A DNA stretch of 64,000 nt from Adenophora triphylla var. japonica (lineage: Eukaryota > Streptophyta > Magnoliopsida > Asterales > Campanulaceae). Positions 22,390-31,216 of this stretch are shown one piece after another. The stretch's first letter is position 1. Each line of letters begins with the position of its first letter. The stretch covers positions 100,955 to 164,954 of the forward strand of contig JAFEMH010005386.1 of assembly GCA_022495995.1 (NCBI GenBank). Direction: 5' to 3'. The position numbers and the translations under genes are program-made. The notes below the pieces were generated by a model that searched no databases, was not told where the DNA came from, and saw only the letters and a program-made list of their open reading frames with translations.

Positions 22390-22763
22390 CCGTTGATTAT
22401 TTCACTAAATGGACAGAGGCAAGAGCGTTAACTTCTACCACTGAAGACCAGATTATCAGATTTGTAACGGAAGAAATCCTATGTCGCCATGGAATGCCGC
22501 GGGCAATCATTTCTGATCACGGGCCACAATTTAGAAAAAAGTTTCACGGTTTTTGCGAGAATTTGAATATCAAACATTGGCAATCCGCAGTGTATAGGCC
22601 GCAATGCAACGGACAAGTAGAGGCCGCTAACAAGCAAGTTCTGGAGATTTTGTGTAAGAACTTAGAAAAGAGAGGAGGAGCTTGGTTGGAAGAGTTGTCC
22701 ACAGCTTTATGGTATGTTAGAACTACAGTGAAGGGATCAATCGTGAGACCGCCTTCGCTTTAA
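22326..22763 (+). pseudogene. Tat integrase core
   Basis: Continues the core in a shifted frame: VVAVDYFTKWTEARAL, the second catalytic Asp in IISDHGPQFR, and the catalytic Glu in NGQVEAANKQVLEIL, with YRPQCNGQ. A further shift near 22745 separates it from the C-terminal part. Confidence 0.88.
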
Positions 22764-22780
22764 CTTACGGCTCAGAAGCA

Positions 22781-23167
22781 ATGGCTCCTGCTGAGATGGG
22801 TTTGCCTACCCATAGAGTAACTTATTATGACGAGATAATGAATGGCGACAGAAGGTGCTTCGAGCTAGACCTGAGTGATGAGAAGAGGCTTAGAGCGAGA
22901 ATGAGGATGATTAATTACAAGCAGAGGATGAAGGCACAACACGACAAGCGAGTAAAGAAGAGGTCATTCAATGTAGGAGATTGGGTGTTGAGAAGCCGTG
23001 AAGTTAAAGGCGCGACAGCGGGATTTGCCAAGCTAGATCCAAAATGGGAAGGTCCCTTCCAGATCGCTAAGATTGTGCGAGAAGGGACTTATCACTTGAA
23101 AGAAGAAGGCGGCAAAGATGTCCCGAATGCATGGAGTGTTGATCATTTAAAGAAATATTACCATTGA
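22781..23167 (+). pseudogene. Tat integrase C-terminal domain
   Basis: Contains GLPTHRVTYYDE, the GDWVLRSREV strand and the KLDPKWEGPFQIAKIV motif, a canonical GPY/F-type module, ending SVDHLKKYYH before a stop. No chromodomain follows, as expected for Tat. Confidence 0.88.
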
Positions 23168-23420
23168 AGTGATGAGGGTAATTTACTTATTTTATTCTTA
23201 TTAAAGTCTTTTCATATTCATTTTGATGAATCTATGAACCTTTTAATCATGAAGGAAAGCCATATGTTTTACGATTCTAATAGAAGATATATACGTTGAA
23301 CTTGTTTTAATACAATGAAAGCATGAAATTTTATTCCTCGTACGTGTCTTACATGGATTAAATTTTATAGTTATGTATGATTAGTCGCCAATAACATGGT
23401 AGATAAATCGCTTAAGAGTA

Positions 23421-23440
23421 AAGTTGCCTAAAGACAACTT
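23421..23440 (+). other. Putative RNA hairpin, copy 1
   Basis: AAGTTG - CCTAAAGA - CAACTT: 6-bp stem, 8-base loop, followed by CACTTTTTCGATGGGAGTAT. Confidence 0.55.
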
Positions 23441-23551
23441 CACTTTTTCGATGGGAGTATATGTGTATGGTGATATCTCGCTAAAGGAAAGAAGGCAAAG
23501 AGTTTTTGATGAATTATCAAAACAATATTTGATGAATTATTGAAACAAATG

Positions 23552-23671
23552 TATAAATGTTGAAAGTCGACGGACTATAAATGTTGAAAGTCGACGGACT
23601 ATAAATGTTGAAAGTCGACGGACTATAAATGTTGAAAGTCGACGGACTATAAATGTTGAAAGTCGACGGAC
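23552..23671 (+). repeat. 24-bp tandem repeat, five identical units
   Basis: Unit TATAAATGTTGAAAGTCGAC then GGAC, repeated five times without a mismatch, with a degenerate sixth unit to about 23695. Confidence 0.95.
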
Positions 23672-23972
23672 TATAAATGTTGCGAGTCAATGTAAGTCGT
23701 GATAAATGATGCGAGTCAATTTATGGATGATGAAAAATGTAAGAGTCTAAGGACTATAAAAAGGAAAGTCTCTAAACTATGAATGAGGAAAAGGTTTATC
23801 TCGCATTAAGGGCATGAACATAAGTCGCTATGAAAGATATCATTCTCTCGCTGGAATAACAAAGGAAAGATAAGGCAAAAAGAAGGAAATTATTTTAAGT
23901 ATGAAGCAAAAGAAGATTAAGAAAGGGTTAGAGCCAGCGACAAGATGAGTCGCACAATATGCATTATAAGTA

Positions 23973-23992
23973 AAGTCGCCTAAAGACGACTT
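23973..23992 (+). other. Putative RNA hairpin, copy 2
   Basis: AAGTCG - CCTAAAGA - CGACTT. Same stem and loop as copy 1 with one base pair changed on both sides (T-A to C-G). Confidence 0.55.
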
Positions 23993-24231
23993 CACTTTTT
24001 CGATGGGAGTATATGTGTAGGGTACCTGTCATGCAAAAGAGATTTTTTGATAAACTATCAAAACAATGAATGACGAAATAAGTGAAACATGAAAATAAAG
24101 GGGCAAGCACAAAGGCCGCGAATATACATTGTTTATAGGCTCGCAGGCCCCAAAAGAAAAGAAAGTAAATTGTTTAGACATCATGGCAAGTTACAAAAGT
24201 TGTTTGAAGAAAGCTAAATGTCAAAGAGAAG

Positions 24232-25074
24232 TTAAGCTGAGGCATTGGGATCATCAGTTGGTGCGGCTTGAATTGAACCTGAAGTCGCGAGGGCAAGAGC
24301 TTTAGCATCATCTAAAAGCTTGTGCTTATGATCGAGTAAGTCGCCCCACAAAGCAAGGGCATTTGGGTTCTTAACAGAAGGAGCAGTCCAAGGCGATTTA
24401 CCCAATAAAGCATCTTCATCAGCAAGATCTTTAAGCTCCTCAGGAGTGAAAGGAACCAAGGAGTGACCACGGCGACATACCTCGCTGAAAATGGGCTCTG
24501 AACCCCAATGGGCAAGCTTTTCAATAGTAATGGCCGGAATTTCATCAACATCAGCTGCTGCGGCCCGCATGACTTGAAGGGAAGTCTGGTTTCCAATATT
24601 AGAAATGTCATCGGTTAGCTGAGCTACGTCAGCATTAAGAGCAGCAATTTCTGCGGCTTTCCCAGTCAGCTCTTCTTTAAGCCTGGCAATCTCGTCATGT
24701 AAAGATTGAGTGTCGGCTGCGTGATTTTCCTTTAAAGCTTCATTCTCGCTCCTCAATTTGGCGGTATGCTCCTTGGCAGAGTTGAGTTCATTGGTGGCGG
24801 TGGTGAGGTCAGACTTGGTGGTATTAAGATCAGTCAGGGTACGGTCAAGTTGATCTTGGGAAGTAGCCAGGTCGAACTTTAATTTGTCGCGCTCTTCCTC
24901 CAAGTTTTTGATGGTGGTTTCTCGCCGAGTGACCCTGCCCTTGAGAATATCTTTGTCGCGCTTCAAGATTTGGTTTGTAGCCTTTAAGCTCGTAGATTCA
25001 TTATCGAGACGAGTATTTTTCTCGCTCATACCCATGATGGAAGATCCAAGCTGAAAAAGGTAACAAAGGAAAGT
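24232..25074 (-). CDS. Antisense ORF of Tat element: coiled-coil C-terminal part
   Basis: Minus-strand open frame, opposite to gag-pol. It has a long heptad-rich coiled coil (NTRLDNESTSLKATNQILK through KEELTGKAAEIAALNADVAQL), then a globular tail with LAHWGSEPIFSEVCRRGH and ALWGDLLDHKHKLL. The coding part is preceded by a pyrimidine tract and CAG at about 25050, a splice-acceptor-like signal. It therefore probably continues the upstream antisense frame by splicing rather than starting on its own; the donor site could not be fixed. Antisense ORFs at this place are known in Tat-clade elements (for example maize Grande). The function is unknown. Confidence 0.6.
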   Translation of the reverse strand, partial: TFLCYLFQLGSSIMGMSEKNTRLDNESTSLKATNQILKRDKDILKGRVTRRETTIKNLEEERDKLKFDLATSQDQLDRTLTDLNTTKSDLTTATNELNSAKEHTAKLRSENEALKENHAADTQSLHDEIARLKEELTGKAAEIAALNADVAQLTDDISNIGNQTSLQVMRAAAADVDEIPAITIEKLAHWGSEPIFSEVCRRGHSLVPFTPEELKDLADEDALLGKSPWTAPSVKNPNALALWGDLLDHKHKLLDDAKALALATSGSIQAAPTDDPNASA

Positions 25075-27452
25075 TAAAAAGTAATTGAAAATAAAGGAAA
25101 TGTTAATAAAGGGAAAAAAGAGCGACGTGCCAATGAAAAATAGAGTCCAGCCTGACAAGCGGCGTGATCGGGATCCATGTGAGCGACACGTTGAACTTGA
25201 AGTTGGTCGCTAGCTCGGATCAAAGCAGAGCTACCTAGCATGCAATCTTCCGCGCTGCGAGTTTCTTCAATCAGTCCCTTTATATGGGGGACTTTAGCAA
25301 TCTCCTTACTCAGCTCAAAAAGCCCGGCGAAATCAGCAGGTTTTGAAAAATTTTCTTGAAGCCAGCTGGGTTGAGGAAGTGTGGACGAAGTGTTTGGGTC
25401 GCGAGGAGTGGGAGGAGAGCTGGAAATGTTGGTAAGGTCGCAAACTTCCACCTCGCGGGAAGAAGGAATCACAGTTTGATTAGGCTCGTCGTGGTGGACT
25501 TCCAAAGAAGGAGAATTAATTGGGACAGATTCAGAGGGGGAAATCTCGACATTTTCCGGTAAAGGGGCGGTATTAGTGAGCGGAATGACATTGGGAGCGA
25601 TATTGATATTAGAAGTCATTGAGGTAGAGGTTGGCGGGACAATAGCTTCAGTAGATGGAGAAGTTGAAACAATGGTAGAATTAGGCGGGATGACTTCTTG
25701 TGGAGGTGGGGCGACGCTTGTTGATACAGAAGCAATTCTCTTTTGTCGCTTGGCTCGAGCAGCAGCATTAGTAGGCCTAGCTCTGCTTTTGGCTGTGTTC
25801 TGGGACTTTTCTAATGCTATTTCTTCTGTGTCTTTGCCATCGCGAGATATGGGCAAAGGAAGATTTGCAAGAAGGGCGGCAAGAGCAGCGTCGCGAGCAC
25901 TTGCAAGACCTTTCCGTCTATTGTCGGTTTCAAGGTTGGCAGCTTGACGACTTTCCATTGATTTCGCTCTGTGATCTAGAAAAAGAAAAAGGAGGATAAG
26001 AGTTAGAAAAACGACAATATGAATTAAATGTGAGAAAGAGCCAAGTTCAAGAAGGAACATACAAAGAACATTATTCATGGCGGAACAGTGACGAGTACCC
26101 TTGCATGACTGGCACTCATAAGCATACTTATTCCCTGTATGTCGCTCCCACCCATCAAAGTGAACATGGCTTAGGGGGACTCGCGGTTGAACGCGGGGCA
26201 AGTTGTCAGCAATGCCCACTTGGTTGAGCAATCCTCTATCTCGTAAAATGCCTCTCCAAGAAATGAGAGGTTGGGGAGTACTAACAGGAGAATTTTCGGG
26301 ACGAGTGGCTAAGGCGCGAATGGCGGCAATAAGGGCATTGTCTCCAGCCACGGGCGCAGATTTTGACTCAATCTGAGGATTTATAGGGTAAAGATCGGCG
26401 GGGTGAGACCACCCCACACGAGAAACAATGAAAAGAGGATCGTCCATCCAGTCATGAACTTTTGTAGGAAGGGGAGTAAGGACCTTGGGACCTCTTTGGT
26501 ATTGTAGAGAAAGACGGGTTTCAACTACATCATCTTCAAGTTGGCTGGTTTGTTTATAGCCTTTGAATAAAGTAAGTAAGGCAGTAATAGAGGGTTCTTT
26601 GCGAAGGGAGCGACAAATGACAATAAAGGCAGTAATGATTCTAAGGGCATTGGGATGAATTTCAGTGATCAGGGCTTGGGCTTTGAATAAGATTTCGCAA
26701 AGGAAAGGATCAAGAGGAATTCTAAGTCCTGCTTTGAGCTGGGAAGGGAAAACTACTATACCATCACGCATTTCTCTTAAATAAGCGAGAGATAGGTCGC
26801 CTTGATAGTCAGAAATTTGGTAAATGGAACTATCTATGTGGTATGATCTGTGCCAATCTGTAATGGGATTGGGAATGAGGGAACTGTTATCTGGTGCGAG
26901 TGATGATCCCGCCTCGGCATGGGCGGGATTGGTAAAGAGGGTACCTTCAGGCAAGCGGAGATTTTGAACTCTTGAAGAAGAGGGATTGCTGGAAGCCGCC
27001 GCGGGAGAAGAAGCCGTTCGATCAGTCATCTCGCAGGATTCACTGGAAGAAGAAGAAAGGACTGATTTATAATGCATCCTACGCTTGGAAAAAGGGTCAG
27101 CGACACAATGGGATTCAGATGAGTCGCTTAAATTGGGTTCATATTTGTCTTTGATAAATCGAACTAATTCTGTGTGTGAAGTAAAAATACGGGACATAGG
27201 GGCTGAAGGTGAAAGAAAGAAGCGGCCTTGGATTTCGAGAGAGTCGATTATCGAAGGATCCACCCAATTCTCAACAAGTAGCCTAATTATGTCGGCCTTG
27301 GGCAATCTCGCCCAAGTGGTTCGCAGACGTCTATATAGACCGCCTGAAACCTGGCATATACCGTATCTAACCCGCCTAGCACAAGTTTTATATCTAGCCA
27401 TGAAGGGTAGTTTGGGAAAAATTTTATGGGGTGAAGGAATAACAAGATTCAA
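25074..27452 (-). CDS. Antisense ORF of Tat element: 'putative gypsy type transposon' domain
   Basis: 792-codon minus-strand frame. Residues about 200-300 (YLREMRDGIVVFPSQ, then LKAGLRIPLDPFLCEILFK and IHPNALRIITAFIVICRS) match the style of the Pfam family called putative gypsy type transposon (Transposase_28), often found in plant annotations. A CX2C...H C-like cluster (CQSCKGTRHC) follows near residue 460. The C-terminal third is Pro/Ser/Thr-rich. An 87-bp stretch (25976-26062) has GTATGT...TTTCTAG borders, is hydrophobic when translated and keeps frame when removed, so it is likely an intron. An ATG at 27401 (MARYKTCARR) is an alternative start. The last residues before 25074 are probably intron read-through. 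No molecular function is established. Confidence 0.65.
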   Translation of the reverse strand: MNLVIPSPHKIFPKLPFMARYKTCARRVRYGICQVSGGLYRRLRTTWARLPKADIIRLLVENWVDPSIIDSLEIQGRFFLSPSAPMSRIFTSHTELVRFIKDKYEPNLSDSSESHCVADPFSKRRMHYKSVLSSSSSESCEMTDRTASSPAAASSNPSSSRVQNLRLPEGTLFTNPAHAEAGSSLAPDNSSLIPNPITDWHRSYHIDSSIYQISDYQGDLSLAYLREMRDGIVVFPSQLKAGLRIPLDPFLCEILFKAQALITEIHPNALRIITAFIVICRSLRKEPSITALLTLFKGYKQTSQLEDDVVETRLSLQYQRGPKVLTPLPTKVHDWMDDPLFIVSRVGWSHPADLYPINPQIESKSAPVAGDNALIAAIRALATRPENSPVSTPQPLISWRGILRDRGLLNQVGIADNLPRVQPRVPLSHVHFDGWERHTGNKYAYECQSCKGTRHCSAMNNVLCMFLLELGSFSHLIHIVVFLTLILLFLFLDHRAKSMESRQAANLETDNRRKGLASARDAALAALLANLPLPISRDGKDTEEIALEKSQNTAKSRARPTNAAARAKRQKRIASVSTSVAPPPQEVIPPNSTIVSTSPSTEAIVPPTSTSMTSNINIAPNVIPLTNTAPLPENVEISPSESVPINSPSLEVHHDEPNQTVIPSSREVEVCDLTNISSSPPTPRDPNTSSTLPQPSWLQENFSKPADFAGLFELSKEIAKVPHIKGLIEETRSAEDCMLGSSALIRASDQLQVQRVAHMDPDHAACQAGLYFSLARRSFFPLLTFPLFSITF
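25976..26062 (-). other. Likely intron in the antisense ORF
   Basis: Donor GTATGT at 26062, acceptor TTTTTCTAG ending at 25976. Length 87 = 29 codons, phase 1 on both sides. Translated, it gives a hydrophobic Leu/Phe-rich stretch unlike its surroundings. Confidence 0.6.
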
Positions 27453-28065
27453 ATACTTGGGACAAAAATATGGAAATCAAAACTAAGGGTTTAAAGAATA
27501 TGAAGGGTTTTGAAAGAATTACCTGATGATGAGTAAAATCTGGGTCGGGAAAGATGAGGAGTCACCGGAAAAGATGAACAGGCGCCGGAAAAGAAGGTAG
27601 AGTCCTGAGGATCGAGAAATAATGCACCAAATCACTGCCCAGATGGTTAAAAATGAACAGAAGAAAGGTCAAGAAACAATTTTGGGGAGAAAATCGTTGA
27701 ATGAACGGTGAAAATGAAGAAGAACAGTCGGAATCAAGGTTGGGGTTTCGTCGGAGTTTGTAAGAGTTCAAGTGAGGATGAAGAAGAGTAAAAAGGGGAA
27801 TGGCGGAAGTAATTTGGTATTTATATGAGAGAGGTTTTCAAGGAAATGATTGATGTGACGTTTGGGAAAAATTTTAAAATTTTCCCTCACAATTTGGCAC
27901 AATTCCCAAATGACGGCCCGATAAAATCTAAAAGGATACCCTGAAAGGGACACGTGTATGGATGGAGATTTCAATGGTAGCTTCTTGGAGAAGGATTTAT
28001 GTGTCGCAGAATAAGGTGGCGTTAAACATAAAGTTTTTGGCGAGACCATAAATGAATCTCGCCAT
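27453..28065 (-). promoter_or_regulatory. Region upstream of the antisense gene
   Basis: Noncoding. Minus-strand ATATAAATA at about 27818-27826 is a candidate TATA box for the antisense transcript, about 370 bp before the first ATG. A pyrimidine-rich leader follows. Confidence 0.4.
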
Positions 28066-28080
28066 AAACTTAGGGGCTTC
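28066..28080 (+). other. Polypurine-tract region of the Tat element
   Basis: AAACTTAGGGGCTTC directly precedes the 3' LTR. The purine tract is short and imperfect. Confidence 0.45.
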
Positions 28081-28803
28081 TGATGCTGTCCAGAAATAAC
28101 AATTGGGCCTGGCCCAATTGTATTAGCAAGAGAGTAATCAGTGGGCCCAAAAGTGAGATACGACCCAAGAAGGAGATAAGATTACAGGCGACCCAAAGAG
28201 GATCATAAGAAGGCGAGATAGGAAATATCCCGCTAATATCCTTAAGAAGGGGGAAAACCAAGATAGTAAATGGCGACATATTATGAGGAAAGCCGGCGAT
28301 AAAGATTAAAGGCGAGACATGATGGCAAGGCGAGACATGATAGTAAGTGACCTTATCCGGCGAGAGAGGGATCCCAGTTGATATTCACCAGAGGCGGCAT
28401 ATAAATATCTACCAAGAGGGACCCATTAGACGGTTATGCATTGGGATTGATGATCACGTGTTGAGGATTTACTTTATAAAGGACCAATGAGGTGGTGACA
28501 CGTGGCAGGAGGCATGAAATGTGAGGAGGTCACATGCAAGGCACGAGGGTAAGGAGTATAAATAAGATGGGAAAGCTTCATCCAAAGGTACGTCCATTGA
28601 TACACACACAACCACCTTCAATATTGTTAGTTTACCTTCCTTTCAAGCAAACACTTATCCTCACGCCGGAGGGGCTTACGCCGGAGCCGCCCCCGGCTTA
28701 GTTAACGTTTGATTGTGCGCAGATCAGTCGGAGAAGAAGGAGCCGGAGATATCGAGGATAGACTACAACGGTGAGGTTGCTGTTGAGGAAGATCCTGGCA
28801 ACA
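28081..28803 (+). repeat. Tat element 3' LTR (723 bp)
   Basis: Same length as the 5' LTR. About six substitutions were seen by eye (for example AACC/AATC near the start, GGCTTC/GGCTTA near the end) and no indel. Confidence 0.93.
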
Positions 28804-28946
28804 TCAACAATAAAAAAAATTATAACATGGAGTACTTCCTTCATTTCATCCAGAAAAAATACAAATTTTCCTTTTGTATATCCCATTTAAAGAAGACCTA
28901 CTCCCAAAATAAATATTTTGTAATAATTCTATATTCATATGACTCA
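28804..28946. repeat. 143-bp direct repeat, right copy (flank of Tat element)
   Basis: Identical to 15557-15699; continues into CTTGTTGTCAG, presumably the original host sequence. Confidence 0.92.
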
Positions 28947-29133
28947 CTTGTTGTCAGATCTCTTAAATTGGTGATCTAGCACCAAAATTAGTCACGAAAG
29001 ACAAAGTAATTGGGAAAACATTAAGGGAGGTCGACGATCCGTTGGGTGAACCGATATGGATTGCGATCTTTTCTTAACAGTTTGGCGGGATACATGTCCA
29101 CCAATCATTGGTTGGTCGATTTTAAAAAATATA

Positions 29134-29364
29134 CTTCCTCCGTCTCGATCAAGGTTTTTAGTTTTCTTTTTATTTTGTTACGGATTAAGGTTTTTAGTTT
29201 ATTTTATTTTTAAAATGGACAATGAAACTCATTTCCTACACTCACTTATTATTTACTATCAACTTTCTCTTTTTTACATTACTTTTCATACTAACAACAT
29301 TTAATTTTTTTAAAATTTTCGTGCAAATTCAAATTTTAAACATTAAATCGGGACGAATGGAATG
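29134..29364. mobile_element. Degenerate Stowaway-like MITE
   Basis: Left CTTCCTCCGTCTCGATC, right GATCG-like end reading CGGGACGAATGGAATG; TA on both sides (29132, 29365). The ends have drifted. Confidence 0.55.
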
Positions 29365-29656
29365 TATTTTTTTAAATTACTCCATGAAGCCCCACAACTT
29401 TTTGTTTAAGTTAATGCCCTCAACAATTTAATGATGTAAGCACGCTCTCACTTTCCGCCAGATATCAATTCCCTTTTATAATAGTTGAACTATATAAGAC
29501 TACTTCGTTTCTTATATAGTTGAACTATAAGACTCAATTTAATTAGAGAGTTCTGCCAAAAGACCCATTTTTAACCAAAAATAACCTAATTTTTTTATAA
29601 TAAAAATAACAATCAAATTTCATAAAATCCTACACATACATCACAGTTCCTCCACC

Positions 29657-29995
29657 CAGCGGCGGATCTAGAGTTTTACTTTAGTGGGTGCACAAATTAC
29701 ACTAATATTTTCAAATTATAATTGTCTCCTCCTGCGTGATTACAATACAAAAATTCAAATTATAATTATATTTACGCAATTAAAAAACAATGTTTTTAAT
29801 GATTGTTTGTATTAAAAATTACACTAATATTTTCATGGGTCTTCTATATTCTCTTCAACCAACTGTACTAGATAACACAACTCTTATGAAAAATGTATTA
29901 ATAATACATAATACATAAATACAAAATTTATTCTTAAGTACAGAAATTATGCGGGTGCACGTGCACCCCCACCTGACACTGTATATCCGCCACTG
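29657..29995. mobile_element. hAT-type MITE, 339 bp
   Basis: Inverted ends CAGCGGCGGAT and CAGTGGCGGAT (right end inverted). Perfect 8-bp target duplication CCTCCACC at 29649-29656 and 29996-30003. Subterminal GTGGGTGCAC/GTGCACCCCC motifs. Noncoding. Confidence 0.9.
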
Positions 29996-30003
29996 CCTCC
30001 ACC

Positions 30004-30927
30004 GTTGCTTTGTGATCAGAAGTTTGCAAATTTAATTATCTCGAAATTGGAAAATTTACACACATAAACTAGTTCAAAATACAACAATTTTTTGCGCAAT
30101 GAAACAATTTTTTGCACAATGAACCGGAAACCCAAACGATCAACAACAGTGAAACTGAATAGATGCCAAATCAACTTTGCTTAAATACTTGAACTACAAG
30201 AGTTGTATTTTCAACCAAAAAAAAAAATACAAAATCGAGAAGAAAGCAACAAATCAGCTAATTGATATAATCAATAAAATAGCATTAATCGATGTTCCTA
30301 TTTTTGGGTAGACCAATGCAAACCAAGGTGGAATCATATTCGCTATTGCAATTTGAGTAGTATAGCTTGCCCCATTGATCCAATCGACATCTCATCTCGA
30401 ATGTCACACATAGGTGGGAGGGGTTTTATGAAATATCGATTTGAATAAAATTTGTTCAGGTCATTTAGGCAAATTAATTTGTTTCTAGGAGCCTTGTGAA
30501 ATTAATCTGTATTATTATACACTTATTCCTTAAAATTCGTGTCAGCAAAAAATGTGTCGTTTCAAAAAAGATCCAAGGAATATTCGCTTTAGAAGCTAGT
30601 GTTAGTACATGTGTTAGTGTTAGCATTAAAAAAGTAAAAGTGATAATGTTAAAAAGTATTAGTATTAACGTTAAAGAATGTCAATGATTTGTTAAATTAG
30701 TGGTAGTGTTAAAGAGTGTCATTGATACCGTTAAAGAGTTCCAATCATTTATAAAAATGTCATCGGGGAGAGCATTTTATATTAGTTAAGTTTGATTATT
30801 TGAAAAAATGTAACCGTGTGTTTTAAAATAAATATCAATAATTTTGATTTTTAAAAACTAACTTTTCCATAAATGTTAGTAAAAACTAGTGTTTTCAAAT
30901 ATTTTAAGGTGTCAATATTTTAAAATA
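30004..30927. other. Intergenic, no gene seen
   Basis: AT-rich, with a simple TTAGTGTTAGCATTAAAAAG-like degenerate repeat around 30600-30750. Nothing codes convincingly. Confidence 0.5.
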
Positions 30928-31214
30928 CTCCCTCCGACCCACTCTACTGTGGACCATTTTTTTTTGACACGGGAATTAAGGAAAATTATGAGAGAGAAAT
31001 AGGTGGAGGAGGTGTTTGTGAGTATGAAAAATTAAATAGGAGAGAGAATGAGTGGGAGGAATAGTTAGGAGAGAAAATGTTGTGAGTGTAAAAGTAAAGT
31101 AGGAGAGAGAATGAGTGAGTGGAATAGTAAAGATTCTTTGCCATTTTGACAGTTCACACTAATCTGGGACGGATAAAAAGAAAATAAATTCACACTGGAA
31201 TAGAACGGAGGGAG
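30928..31214. mobile_element. Stowaway-type MITE, 287 bp
   Basis: Ends CTCCCTCCGACCC and, inverted, CTCCCTCCGTTCTATTCCAG; TA flanks (30926-30927, 31215-31216). Internal GAGAGAGAATGAGTG phrase repeated. Confidence 0.8.
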
Positions 31215-31216
31215 TA

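Larger units (their letters stand above)
23168..24231 (+). other. Tat 3' noncoding region
   Basis: Noncoding. Holds a 24-bp tandem array (23552-23671) and two copies of a roughly 110-bp repeat centred on a hairpin (23421-23440 and 23973-23992). Such 3' regions of Tat/Ogre elements are known to be variable and repeat-rich. Confidence 0.7.
15700..28803 (+). mobile_element. Ty3/gypsy Tat-lineage retrotransposon, near complete, 13.1 kb
   Basis: Order: 5' LTR, Asp-tRNA-like primer site, leader, gag, protease, RT, RNase H, second archaeal-type RNase H, integrase, long 3' noncoding part, antisense genes, 3' LTR. The second RNase H between RNase H and integrase, and antisense ORFs before the 3' LTR, are marks of the Tat clade. 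Both LTRs are 723 bp and differ at about six positions, which points to recent insertion. Yet gag-pol changes frame at least six times, so the copy is defective. Flanks are 143-bp direct repeats rather than a 5-bp duplication. Confidence 0.92.

Noticed and set aside
27483..27522. Leader intron of the antisense gene
   Set aside because: GT/AG borders exist but 40 bp is too short for a plant intron.
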